This document shows, in pieces, positions 1-7,449 of a stretch of 37,366 bases of DNA (its first letter is position 1; every line of letters begins with the position of its first letter). The DNA lies in NCBI GenBank assembly GCA_036652795.1, contig JAVVVD010000012.1, positions 1 to 37,366 on the forward strand. Direction: 5' to 3'. This DNA comes from JAVVVD01 sp036652795 (GTDB lineage Bacteria > Bacillota > Clostridia > Christensenellales > CAG-138). The notes under the pieces are model-generated. The model was given only the letters and a program-made list of their open reading frames with translations. It was not told where the DNA came from and ran no database searches. Position numbers and translations under genes: made by a program.

Positions 1-288
1 GCCAGCAGCCCTGCCAGCACCATTATATTCACAAACAACTATCGCCAACAGATCAGCGACCTGATTAACTCCGTCGCTCTGCAAGAAACGGCGCTGGGCG
101 CTATCGCAAATGCTGAGGGCGCTAAAATTCAGAAGTTCGTTGCCATGCCGGGCGTCACAGCGCAGCAGCTTTTGTGCCTTAACAAGAGCGTTACCGATAT
201 GACAAATGCCATGTCGCTGCTCGAATCCATTCTCATGATGAAGTTGAATACTGTGGATTGCCAGATTGATGGAAACCCCAATTGTTGA
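1..288 (+). CDS. C-terminal part of a short clostridial hypothetical protein
   Basis: The frame is open from the first base and ends with TGA at 286-288, giving 95 residues without a start, so the gene begins left of the window. The visible part is helical: SVALQETALGAIANAEGAK, then FVAMPGVTAQQLLCLNKSV and a leucine/methionine-rich tail. From memory, this 'LQETALAxIxNAEGEKIQ ... LLxVNxSVxxMxxxxxxLExxLxxKL' pattern recurs at the C-termini of uncharacterised clostridial proteins, sometimes behind low-complexity or collagen-like N-termini. That family link is recall, not a search. A strong inverted repeat follows 40 bp after the stop. Function unknown. Confidence 0.7.
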   Translation, partial: ASSPASTIIFTNNYRQQISDLINSVALQETALGAIANAEGAKIQKFVAMPGVTAQQLLCLNKSVTDMTNAMSLLESILMMKLNTVDCQIDGNPNC

Positions 289-327
289 TCTGATTGCCAT
301 CGTCAAATAGAGCGATCTAAATTACAG

Positions 328-369
328 CCGGAAGCCCATCGTGGATTAAATCACGGTGGGCTTCCGGTA
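328..369 (+). terminator. Strong hairpin, probable terminator of the preceding gene
   Basis: The arm CCGGAAGCCCATCGTG pairs with CACGGTGGGCTTCCGG (16 bp, one G-U). There is no long T run on either side, so it may be a processing or bidirectional stem rather than a textbook intrinsic terminator. Confidence 0.6.
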
Positions 370-468
370 TTGCGTAATGAGTTTAATGTTTGCTAAGCAA
401 AAGCACAAGTTTATCCGGCATGGTCACTAGTTAAAGGGTGCCATCCGCGTATCTTGTTAGAAGTATAT

Positions 469-502
469 TATGCTTACTCACCGTTACATTGCAGTAAGCA
501 TA
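469..502 (-). terminator. Hairpin directly after the oxidoreductase stop codon
   Basis: TATGCTTACT and AGTAAGCATA form a perfect 10-bp stem five bases past the minus-strand stop at 508-510. The downstream bases on the minus strand are AT-rich but hold no clean U run, so efficiency is uncertain. Confidence 0.5.
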
Positions 503-507
503 TTTTG

Positions 508-2967
508 TTAAATAAACAGGTTTACATTGGACTCCTCTGCATCACCCAGGTATGCGCCTACGCCGCCAAGCTCCACACCCTCGATAAGCTCTTCCTGCTT
601 AATACCCATTACGTCCATACTCATCGTGCAGGCAACTATCTTCACGCCCGCAGCCATGGCCTTATGGATAAGCGTTTCAAGTGAGTCAACATTTTTATCA
701 TTCATTATCTTCTTCATCATGGCAGTGCCCATTCCGCCCATGTTCATCTTGGATAGCTTGAGCTTACCCGCCCCACGTGGCATCATGCCGCCAAACATGG
801 ATTCCATCATTGTTTTGCTGACCCTTTGCTTTTGCGCCTTGCGCAATACATTCAGCCCCCAAAATGTAAAGAACATTGTCACATGCCTGCCCATAGCCGC
901 TGCGCCATTCGCGATAATGAAGCTTGCCAAAACCTTATCAAGATCTCCTGAGAACACGATAATTGTCTTGCCGTCAGCGCCTGTCTGCGCCGGTATTACA
1001 GCGGTGCCATCCACACCCTTTTTTATCAGCGCCACATAATCGTTTCCGCGCCGCTCATTGGCAACGAGTCGGTTGCCCGTCCTGCGGCACCAAGCTTCTA
1101 TATCCCTAGCGAAGCCCGGGTCTGACGCGGACACCTCCATCACGTCCCCATCCTTCATGCCGCGCATAGTCTCAAACACCTTCATTATCGGGCCTGGGCA
1201 TTGCAATCCGCTGCAATCTATACGCATAGCTGCCACAGGCGCGTTTTTTATTTCCTGATATCCGCTATCAGACACCGGATGGTTGCCGTCTTGCTGCATA
1301 TCATTCACCTCGTAATGTGTTGATTGGTAGAATCGTGTTCCGGCAGGATACACCTTTACATTTTTAAATCCATTTTCCATCAGAATACGCGCGGCATTGT
1401 ATGAACGTATGCCTATGGCGCAGAAGGTAATTATCTCCTTATCCTTAGGGATTTCGGCAAGCCGGCTTCGTAGCTGCCCCAGTGGTATATGCTTAGCGTT
1501 TGGAAGCTCGAATGCCATCAGCTCCGCATCCTCGCGCACATCCAGCAGCACCGCATCCGGATATTTCTCTATGGCATCCCAGTTCGCAAATACGATTTTG
1601 CCTGTCAGCACATTTTCTGCCACAAAACCCGCCATGTTAACGGGGTCCTTTGCAGAGGAATACGGCGGCGCATAGGCAAGCTCCAACGACTTAATATCCT
1701 CAATTGAGGCATTAAGCCGGATGGCCGTCGCCAGCACGTCAATGCGCTTATCCACGCCGCCGGCACCCACGATTTGTGCGCCATACAGCTTTTTACCATC
1801 CTTAGAGAACAGCAGCTTTAACGTCATCGGCGCAGCACCCGGATAATAGCCCGCGTGGGAATTCTGCGTGATATACAGGCTTTCATAATCCCGGCCCTTT
1901 AGCAAATCGCGCTTTATCAGCGTCTTTTCATTTGAGCCTGTGCTTGCAGCTGTCAGATCAAACACCTTTGCCACAGATGTGCCCTGCGTGCCGTTATAAA
2001 TTTCTTTCGCGCCTGCGATATTATTTGCGACAATACGCCCCTGTTTGTTAGCTGGACCCGCCAGCGGCATCATTGTGCGCCCTTTGCTTATTAAATCCTC
2101 AACCTCTATCACATCGCCTACTGCATAGATAGAGCCGTCCGATGTTTGAAGCGTATCCGAAACCACTATGCCGCCGCGCGCGTTAAGCTCCAGTCCCGCC
2201 TCCTTTGCAAGTGCGCTGTTGGGGCGCACTCCTATGGAAAGTATTACAAGCTCAGCCGTAACCGTTTTGCCGCTGCTAAGCTTAAGGGTAACAGAATCCG
2301 CATTGTTTTCAAATGAAGCGACGCCGTCGCTCAGAATTAGTTTCACGCCGTTTTGTTCAAGGTTTTCATGGAGCAACTGTGCCATTTCAAAATCCAGAGG
2401 CGCCATAACCTGATCCAGCATCTCCACAATCGTTACTGCTACGCCAGCATTATGCAGGTTCTCCGCCATTTCAAGCCCAATGAAGCCGCCACCCACAATC
2501 ACCGCCGTTTTTATATGTTTATTATCTATAAGCGCCTTTATCTTGTCCGTATCCGGCACTGTCCATAGCGTCATTATACGCTCACCATCGATGCCGCTAA
2601 TCGGCGGGCGCAGCGGCGACGAGCCTGTTGCCAGCACAAGCGTATCGTAGCTTTCCATATATGTCTCGCCCGTATCACTGCATTTTATCGTTACACTCTT
2701 TTTTTCGCGCTCTATCGATATTACCTCTTGCCTTATGCGCACATCCACATTGTATTTGGCGCGCATGGCCTCAGGCGTAACAAGTAACAGCGACTGCCGC
2801 GCTTTGATTATCCCGCCCACATGATATGGCAATCCGCAGTTGGCGTATGAAATATACTCGCCGCGCTCAAATAGTATGATCTGCGCACGTTCGTCCAGCC
2901 GCCTTAATCTTGCCGCCGCACTTGCGCCGCCAGCAACCCCGCCGACTATTAAAATCTTTTTTTCCAT
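508..2967 (-). CDS. Four-module FAD/NAD(P) disulfide oxidoreductase with rhodanese, TusA and DsrE domains
   Basis: 819 residues. Residues 1-450 are a CoA-disulfide-reductase/NADH-oxidase-like flavoprotein: FAD motif VGGVAGGASAAA near 8-19, the single redox cysteine C44 in SYANCGLPYHVGG, a second nucleotide-binding motif VIVGGGFIGLEMA near 156-168, and the FAD motif YAVGDV near 281. Residues 455-550 are a rhodanese domain with C516 in FCAIGIRS. Residues 580-650 are TusA-like with the CPGP motif at C590. Residues 665-819 are DsrE/F-like with C780 in ACTMSMDVMGI. So four candidate thiol or persulfide sites lie on one chain, suggesting intramolecular sulfur relay or per/polysulfide or CoA-persulfide reduction in the cytoplasm. 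The start is supported by GGAGG six bases upstream. It is a monocistronic minus-strand gene with a promoter-like TATAAT in its AT-rich leader. The exact substrate cannot be read from sequence. Confidence 0.93.
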   Translation of the reverse strand: MEKKILIVGGVAGGASAAARLRRLDERAQIILFERGEYISYANCGLPYHVGGIIKARQSLLLVTPEAMRAKYNVDVRIRQEVISIEREKKSVTIKCSDTGETYMESYDTLVLATGSSPLRPPISGIDGERIMTLWTVPDTDKIKALIDNKHIKTAVIVGGGFIGLEMAENLHNAGVAVTIVEMLDQVMAPLDFEMAQLLHENLEQNGVKLILSDGVASFENNADSVTLKLSSGKTVTAELVILSIGVRPNSALAKEAGLELNARGGIVVSDTLQTSDGSIYAVGDVIEVEDLISKGRTMMPLAGPANKQGRIVANNIAGAKEIYNGTQGTSVAKVFDLTAASTGSNEKTLIKRDLLKGRDYESLYITQNSHAGYYPGAAPMTLKLLFSKDGKKLYGAQIVGAGGVDKRIDVLATAIRLNASIEDIKSLELAYAPPYSSAKDPVNMAGFVAENVLTGKIVFANWDAIEKYPDAVLLDVREDAELMAFELPNAKHIPLGQLRSRLAEIPKDKEIITFCAIGIRSYNAARILMENGFKNVKVYPAGTRFYQSTHYEVNDMQQDGNHPVSDSGYQEIKNAPVAAMRIDCSGLQCPGPIMKVFETMRGMKDGDVMEVSASDPGFARDIEAWCRRTGNRLVANERRGNDYVALIKKGVDGTAVIPAQTGADGKTIIVFSGDLDKVLASFIIANGAAAMGRHVTMFFTFWGLNVLRKAQKQRVSKTMMESMFGGMMPRGAGKLKLSKMNMGGMGTAMMKKIMNDKNVDSLETLIHKAMAAGVKIVACTMSMDVMGIKQEELIEGVELGGVGAYLGDAEESNVNLFI

Positions 2968-3022
2968 AGCGCACCTCCATTATTATTTTTATATATTATA
3001 CCCCTAACAAATCACGTATTCT

Positions 3023-3035
3023 GTGATATTATCAC
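3023..3035. promoter_or_regulatory. Palindrome in the oxidoreductase promoter region
   Basis: GTGATATTATCAC is a perfect 13-bp palindrome upstream of a TATAAT (minus strand, about 2996-3001) that precedes the oxidoreductase. It has the look of a dimeric regulator site (CRP/FNR- or Rex-like half sites), but its 5-bp spacing is not the classical CRP spacing. The factor is unknown. Confidence 0.4.
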
Positions 3036-3128
3036 TATCGGCGCAGCAAATATGATAGGGGGCACTAGTAAAGTTTTCCAAAAAATGTTATATATATAAA
3101 ACCTTTCAGCGAGCAGGTACGTATTACT

Positions 3129-3148
3129 TATGTGCTCTAGAGCACATA
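3129..3148. promoter_or_regulatory. Perfect 20-bp palindrome just upstream of the sigma gene ribosome site
   Basis: TATGTGCTCT is followed directly by its reverse complement AGAGCACATA with no spacer. It ends three bases before the AAGGAGGT ribosome site, so it sits in the 5' leader. It could be an operator, or an RNA stem next to the ribosome site. Confidence 0.5.
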
Positions 3149-3165
3149 GCCAAGGAGGTAACAGT

Positions 3166-3648
3166 TTGTCCAAGGATAATAAGTGGCAGGTTGTGGCAGA
3201 TGGTCTGGAGCAAAACCGCGATAGTCTATACAGGGTGGCATACAGCTATATGAATGAGCCGCAAGCGGCAATGGATGTGGTGCAGGAATGCGCCTACAAG
3301 GCGCTTAAGTCCTGCGAGAGTGTGCATGAAGACAGTGTAAGGCCCTGGCTGTTTCGAATTCTGGTCAACACTGCGCTTGATGCGCTTCGCCACCGCAAGT
3401 GGGAGACACCTGTGGAGATAATGCCGGAAACTCCCAATGAAGATACACATGAAGCATCCGAGCTCATGGATACTCTGCATATCCTTGATGAAAAAAGCAG
3501 AACGCTTATTATCCTCCATTATTTTGAGGATATGAAGCTTGTGGATATCGCCAAAATGTATGGTGAAAATCTTAATACCATAAAATCCAGGCAACGCAGG
3601 GCGCTACAGGCACTGCGAATAGAGCTGAAAGGAGCACCATCGCTATGA
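3166..3648 (+). CDS. ECF-type RNA polymerase sigma factor
   Basis: 160 residues from a TTG start chosen because AAGGAGGT at 3152-3159 sits six bases before it; an ATG at 3130 lies inside a palindrome, upstream of that ribosome site. Region 2 spans roughly residues 15-75 (SLYRVAYSYMNEPQAAMDVV, then the WLFRILVNTALDALRHRK helix). Region 4 is a helix-turn-helix near 110-155 (LDEKSRTLIILHYFEDMKL, then IAKMYGENLNTIKSRQRRA). It redirects RNA polymerase to a small regulon. The stop overlaps the start of the anti-sigma gene (ATGA), so the two are translationally coupled. The partner resembles RsiV, so the factor is likely SigV-like, answering cell-envelope stress; that function is inferred from the pairing. 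No confident ECF promoter was found upstream. Confidence 0.9.
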   Translation: MSKDNKWQVVADGLEQNRDSLYRVAYSYMNEPQAAMDVVQECAYKALKSCESVHEDSVRPWLFRILVNTALDALRHRKWETPVEIMPETPNEDTHEASELMDTLHILDEKSRTLIILHYFEDMKLVDIAKMYGENLNTIKSRQRRALQALRIELKGAPSL

Positions 3649-4535
3649 CAGTGCAAAAACCAAGTGGTGAAGAAATGCTCTTCACCCTCCGGCAACAATA
3701 CAATGCAATTCCGGTTCCAGAGGAGCTAAACGGGAGGTTGCTTCAACTTACGCGCACCCGCCATACAAATAGCCATGGCGCAGGGCGCATATTGCTGCGG
3801 ATATTAGCAACAGCGGCGGCCGTTGTGCTGGCCTTTGGTATAGCCGTAAACGTAAGCCCCACAGTGGCGCGCGCTATGGCAGATATACCCGTTATCGGTT
3901 CAATTGCAAAATTCCTCACATTCCGCACCTATGCGGACTATCAGCACGGTGTGGAAGCTGACATAATAATACCGCAAATAGATGGCCTTGCCAATACTGC
4001 TGCTGAGCAAAACCTGAATGATGCAATCAACGTTTATATCAACGAGCTCATCGCCCAGCATGAGCGGCATGTGTTGGAAAACCCCGATGCGTCTGAGGAA
4101 GGTAAAAGTGCTCACATTAACCTGCAAAACATCTGTGATGTGGTTACCGACGACGACTCTGCATTTTCCATATGCATCACAACGGATCTATCCATGGCAA
4201 GCGCAGAGGAAACCGTAAAGCACTTTAATCTCGACAAGCGCTCTGGCAAGCTGCTTACCCTTGGCAGCCTGTTTAAGGACAGCACCTACCTGGATGTTTT
4301 GACCGATCTCGTGTCGGCTCAGGCCCACTCAAGGATGGCGGCGGACACTTCCTTATGCTACTTCACCGAATATCTTTCCATCACTGCCGCACAGGATTTT
4401 TGCATAAGACCGGATCATCAGCTTGAATTGTTTTTCGATGAATATTCTGTGGCGCCAGGCTGCATGGGTGTTGTATCATTCATCATCCCCACTGCCGATA
4501 TAATGGATATTCTAAACACCGACCTTATTGACTAA
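3645..4535 (+). CDS. Membrane anti-sigma factor, RsiV/DUF3298-like
   Basis: 296 residues. The cytoplasmic N-terminus (about 1-48) should hold the sigma factor. A single membrane helix covers about 49-70 (LLRILATAAAVVLAFGIAV). It is followed by the segment MADIPVIGSIAKFLTFR, which is usual just outside the membrane in RsiV-type proteins. The extracytoplasmic part contains the DUF3298-like region (about 190-290, HFNLDKRSGKLLTLGSLF...). In Bacillus and Clostridioides, RsiV binds lysozyme and is then cleaved to free the sigma factor. Whether this protein senses lysozyme is inference. It overlaps the sigma gene by 4 bp, and a strong hairpin 65 bp downstream closes the operon. Confidence 0.87.
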   Translation: MTVQKPSGEEMLFTLRQQYNAIPVPEELNGRLLQLTRTRHTNSHGAGRILLRILATAAAVVLAFGIAVNVSPTVARAMADIPVIGSIAKFLTFRTYADYQHGVEADIIIPQIDGLANTAAEQNLNDAINVYINELIAQHERHVLENPDASEEGKSAHINLQNICDVVTDDDSAFSICITTDLSMASAEETVKHFNLDKRSGKLLTLGSLFKDSTYLDVLTDLVSAQAHSRMAADTSLCYFTEYLSITAAQDFCIRPDHQLELFFDEYSVAPGCMGVVSFIIPTADIMDILNTDLID

Positions 4536-4599
4536 ACGACCCAATCGGATATTCTGATAATCATCTTTAAACACAGCATTTTTGCTATTATATAAAATA

Positions 4600-4631
4600 T
4601 CGGAGCTGCGATGGTACGTTCGCAGCTCCGA
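4600..4631 (+). terminator. Terminator-like hairpin after the sigma/anti-sigma operon
   Basis: TCGGAGCTGCGA and TTCGCAGCTCCGA form a 12-bp near-perfect stem with an 8-base loop. It is followed by ATTAGCTTTA, which is only weakly T-rich. Confidence 0.6.
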
Positions 4632-5304
4632 ATTAGCTTTACCGTGGCACTCAGTAAAGCCAGACAAAAGGAGGAAACTAGCAATATTATCTATACATAC
4701 CCTTCGTTACACTCTCACTTATCATAAGAATATTATGCTTTGCCGGCGAGCCGGCTGGCCATAATCTGCGTAACCATCGCAGGTAGATCAAAAGTCACCT
4801 GCAGGGTTTAAAGTTTACTAAATAAGTACTCACAGCACCCACCCATATCCCTTGAAACGCTTTATCGTATTATATCCTAAAGTTATTATCTTTCGCCTTA
4901 TACTCCGGCCTGTTTTTTATAATGCATCGGCGATATATGATATCGCTTCTTCGCGTGTTAAAAGTGGCTCTCAGCTTTTGCTGACAAAATTTGTTGGTTC
5001 CATGCCTTATCCGGCGGCGGTTGTTTGGGTTGATGGCATACGAATTGTTTCAAATTGTATTCAAGCAATTAACGGTTTTTGCAAGTGTCAGATCGATTAA
5101 ATATATACGTTTTGTATATAACACATATAATATCCTATTTGTTTGCCTTTTGTCAATATTTATTTGCGTTATTTATATTTAACATGTTTGTTTTAGCTGT
5201 TTACGTATTTATGCAAAACATAATTATGGTACCTATAACTACCAGAGTAGTCAATTACCACCGCGCAGGATTGCCTATATTGCTGTTTAGATTTACTGTT
5301 TGAA
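4632..5304. other. Poorly coding AT-rich gap with hairpins; no gene supported
   Basis: About 670 bases without a convincing gene. An AAAGGAGGAAACT sequence near 4668-4680 looks like a ribosome site but no start codon follows at usable distance. Two small stems occur: GCCGGC-GA-GCCGGC near 4742-4755 and GCAGGT...ACCTGC near 4780-4803. An 82-codon open frame at 4852-5100 has only a TTG start, no ribosome site and no recognisable family. The right half is very AT-rich. This could be decayed coding sequence or an unannotated RNA; neither can be decided here. Confidence 0.5.
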
Positions 5305-5334
5305 TATAAAAAAAGAGCGCAACGATCCGCGCTC
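5305..5334 (-). terminator. Intrinsic terminator of the GntR-family gene
   Basis: On the minus strand GAGCGC, an 8-base loop and GCGCTC are followed by an eight-base T run, a textbook Rho-independent terminator starting 12 bases after the stop codon. Confidence 0.85.
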
Positions 5335-5346
5335 ACTTGCTATATA

Positions 5347-5982
5347 CTACATGCCGTTTTTTAGAAGGCAGTCAAACGTTACCTTTTTGGCGTGTTCCAA
5401 ATGCTGTTGAAGCAGCACTGCTGCGGTTTCATATTCTCCAAGCAGCAGATATTCCGTAATTTTCAGGTGGTCTGCGTTGTTTTGCTCCAGCCAAACATCA
5501 ACCTGTCCTGTAATTACGCCAATACGCCTATTTTGCCCATATATAAGGCACATCCATTCATTGAAATATGTATTTTGGCAGTGCTTTATTATTGTGCGGT
5601 GCAGATAATCGTTCAGCTCATAACGCTCCTTGAGGTCTGTCATTGGGTTGAACTGGATCAATTTGGTACGAAACACCTCCAGCTCTTCGACCGGTATGTT
5701 GCTCCCCCATAATCTAACAAGCTGCGGCTCCAGCATAATTCTCACCTGATATACGTCATTTATTTCCTTTAGGGTAAGCTCGGATGTCATTATGCCTTTT
5801 TTAGGTACAATTCTCACAAGTTTTTCCTGCTCAAGCTTGTTTAGCGCCTCACGAATAGGTGTGCGGCTTGTGCCTATCTCCTCCATTAAGTCGGCCTCAT
5901 TAAGGAATTCACCCGGCGCATAGCGGCATGAGATGATGTTCTCCTTAATTATTTCGTAGGCTTTGTGTTTTAAGCTTACCAT
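5347..5982 (-). CDS. GntR-family transcriptional regulator, FadR/FCD subfamily
   Basis: 211 residues. The N-terminal winged helix (about 1-70) carries the family signature YEIIKENIISCRYAPGEFLN, then TSRTPIREALNKLEQEKLV. The remainder is an all-helical FCD ligand-binding domain, with family-type acid and histidine residues in ELNDYLHRTIIKHC and LLLQQHLEHAKK; FCD domains often bind a metal and a small carboxylate. The gene stands alone with its own promoter (minus, 6036-6064) and terminator. A 13-bp palindrome overlaps that promoter, suggesting autoregulation. No metabolic neighbour reveals its ligand: the next genes are ylmH on one side and an empty region on the other. Confidence 0.92.
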   Translation of the reverse strand: MVSLKHKAYEIIKENIISCRYAPGEFLNEADLMEEIGTSRTPIREALNKLEQEKLVRIVPKKGIMTSELTLKEINDVYQVRIMLEPQLVRLWGSNIPVEELEVFRTKLIQFNPMTDLKERYELNDYLHRTIIKHCQNTYFNEWMCLIYGQNRRIGVITGQVDVWLEQNNADHLKITEYLLLGEYETAAVLLQQHLEHAKKVTFDCLLKNGM

Positions 5983-6035
5983 AAATTCACTTCCGTTTTC
6001 ATATTATAAATTGCTAAAATCAATGTTATATATCT

Positions 6036-6064
6036 ATTATATACAAATGCTGCATCGGATGCAA
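6036..6064 (-). promoter_or_regulatory. Promoter of the GntR-family gene with overlapping palindrome
   Basis: Minus strand: -35 TTGCAT, 17-bp spacer, -10 TATAAT. The palindrome TGCATCCGATGCA (6051-6063) covers the -35 and spacer, a good position for an autorepressor site. Confidence 0.65.
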
Positions 6065-6545
6065 GTATAGTATCCTATTTTCTTGCCATATTTTCAATTT
6101 TCACATTATTGCGCCATGTTTTTCATCTTAAAACCATATGTTCTTTCAGCACTTCCAACATATAGCTATATGTTGCCGCTTATATCTTAGTTATATATAT
6201 GTTGCATAATTATACACTATAATATCTTATATTGCCCTCTCAAAAGTACTGTGAAAGAACCTGATAGATGTTATACTTAGTATACTAATTGCACAAAAAG
6301 CAATTGGCGGGATGGGCTAGTTTGCATTTATTGCTGTTGGGGGTTATCAAGGCTGTAAGCTAATGCCTGGTTAAATAACGATCTTAGTCTATATGGAATA
6401 GCAAAAATATATGGGGAGCGATCATATGAGCATGACAAACCAGCATAGGATTAGACCAAATTGATGTATTTTACATATCTATCTTGTATTATACAAACAA
6501 ATAACGGCAATATCAAGCCCAGTTTGCCGCATATGCAAACAACGT
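6065..6545. other. AT-rich intergenic region rich in palindromes; no gene seen
   Basis: No credible gene lies between the GntR promoter and ylmH. It holds several symmetric sites: a perfect 20-bp palindrome at 6156-6175, TTAGTATACTAA at 6277-6288, an AATTGC...GCAATT stem near 6287-6305, and TTGTATTATACAA at about 6484-6496. A 12-codon frame starting at 6425 after GGGGAG is too short to support. The promoter of ylmH is probably here but cannot be chosen. Confidence 0.5.
6156..6175. promoter_or_regulatory. Perfect 20-bp palindrome, candidate operator
   Basis: CAACATATAG is followed directly by CTATATGTTG, its reverse complement. It lies between the GntR-family regulator and ylmH, about 170 bp upstream of the regulator start. 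The binding protein is unknown; the adjacent GntR protein is the obvious candidate. Confidence 0.45.
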
Positions 6546-6560
6546 AAAGGAGTTGAAGCA

Positions 6561-7322
6561 ATGACCACGGATGAGGATATACTCAGGAAGCGACTGACTG
6601 AGTTGGCCCAAAAAGCAGACACAAACGGTTTATATACATATACCGGGTTTTTATCTATTGCCCAGATCGCTGTGTTCCATTCCATGCTGCCACGGCTTGG
6701 CGATATACCATATACGCTATGGGGTGGCACGCAAGGCTGTGAACGGCAAATGCTTCGTTTTGGCTCTGCTGAGCTGTGTGGATATAGCGAAAATATGCCC
6801 GTCTTGTGCGTGCAGGTGACCCCGCTTTCAAGGAAATTCGCCGATGAGCTTACCCACCGTGATTTTTTAGGCGCACTTATGAGCCTTGCTATAGAACGCA
6901 GCACACTTGGAGATATCATAATTAAGGACAACGTAGGCTATGTTTTTTGCGTGGATAGAATCGCGCCATACATCACAGAGAGTTTAACCCAGATAAAGCA
7001 TACCAGTGTGCATAGCGCTCTTACCTCAGATATACCATGCGGCGCACTATATGCCGTTACCGCCGATATCGTACAGGTGACGTCGGAACGAATCGATGCT
7101 ATCATAGCGCGCGCATATAAGCTTTCGCGCAGTGAAAGTCTGGATATGTTTCGTACTAAGCATGTGTTTATCAATGGTGCGCTATGCGAGGACAATAGCC
7201 ATATCCCAAAAAACAACGACATAGTGTCTGTGCGTGGATTTGGCCGCTTCATATACCGCGGCGTTGAAGGCACATCCAAAAAAGGCAAGCTAAAGGTAAT
7301 GATAGCAAAGTACGAAGGGTAA
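6561..7322 (+). CDS. ylmH: YlmH-like S4-domain RNA-binding protein
   Basis: 253 residues, the usual family length. The N-terminal two thirds (DEDILRKRLTELAQKAD, YTGFLSIAQIAVFHSML, then TPLSRKFADELTHRDFLGAL) match the YlmH region that precedes the S4 domain. The S4 RNA-binding fold is at about 180-245 (SRSESLDMFRTKHVFINGAL, then NDIVSVRGFGRFIYRG). YlmH binds 50S-peptidyl-tRNA complexes and acts in ribosome-associated quality control in Firmicutes. The start is set by AAAGGAG eight bases upstream. In many Firmicutes ylmH lies in the sepF-ylmG-ylmH-divIVA division cluster; here it is alone, convergent with a DEAD-box helicase and sharing its terminator, while a DivIVA-like gene lies 4.3 kb away. 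Confidence 0.9.
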   Translation: MTTDEDILRKRLTELAQKADTNGLYTYTGFLSIAQIAVFHSMLPRLGDIPYTLWGGTQGCERQMLRFGSAELCGYSENMPVLCVQVTPLSRKFADELTHRDFLGALMSLAIERSTLGDIIIKDNVGYVFCVDRIAPYITESLTQIKHTSVHSALTSDIPCGALYAVTADIVQVTSERIDAIIARAYKLSRSESLDMFRTKHVFINGALCEDNSHIPKNNDIVSVRGFGRFIYRGVEGTSKKGKLKVMIAKYEG

Positions 7323-7351
7323 CAGATTAGCAAATCCCAGCGAGTGGATCT

Positions 7352-7383
7352 AAAAAAAAGCCATCCGATAGGATGGCTTTTTT
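7352..7383. terminator. Bidirectional intrinsic terminator between ylmH and the helicase
   Basis: GCCATCC-GATA-GGATGGC (7360-7377) is flanked by eight A on the left and six T on the right, so it works in either direction for these convergent genes. Confidence 0.9.
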
Positions 7384-7449
7384 GCTATGTCACATTCGTT
7401 CAACATATCATTTATGGCCTGGGCCATATTATCTGCGCATTAGACTCAA

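Noticed and set aside
4852..5100. 82-codon open frame in the gap after the anti-sigma gene; ASAIYDIASSRVKS faintly recalls the end of molybdenum hydroxylases
   Set aside because: TTG start, no ribosome site, no codon-position bias, and the similarity covers only a dozen residues; I cannot separate it from chance.
6425..6463. 12-codon frame after GGGGAG upstream of ylmH
   Set aside because: Too short, and no hairpin or terminator follows that would suggest a leader peptide.
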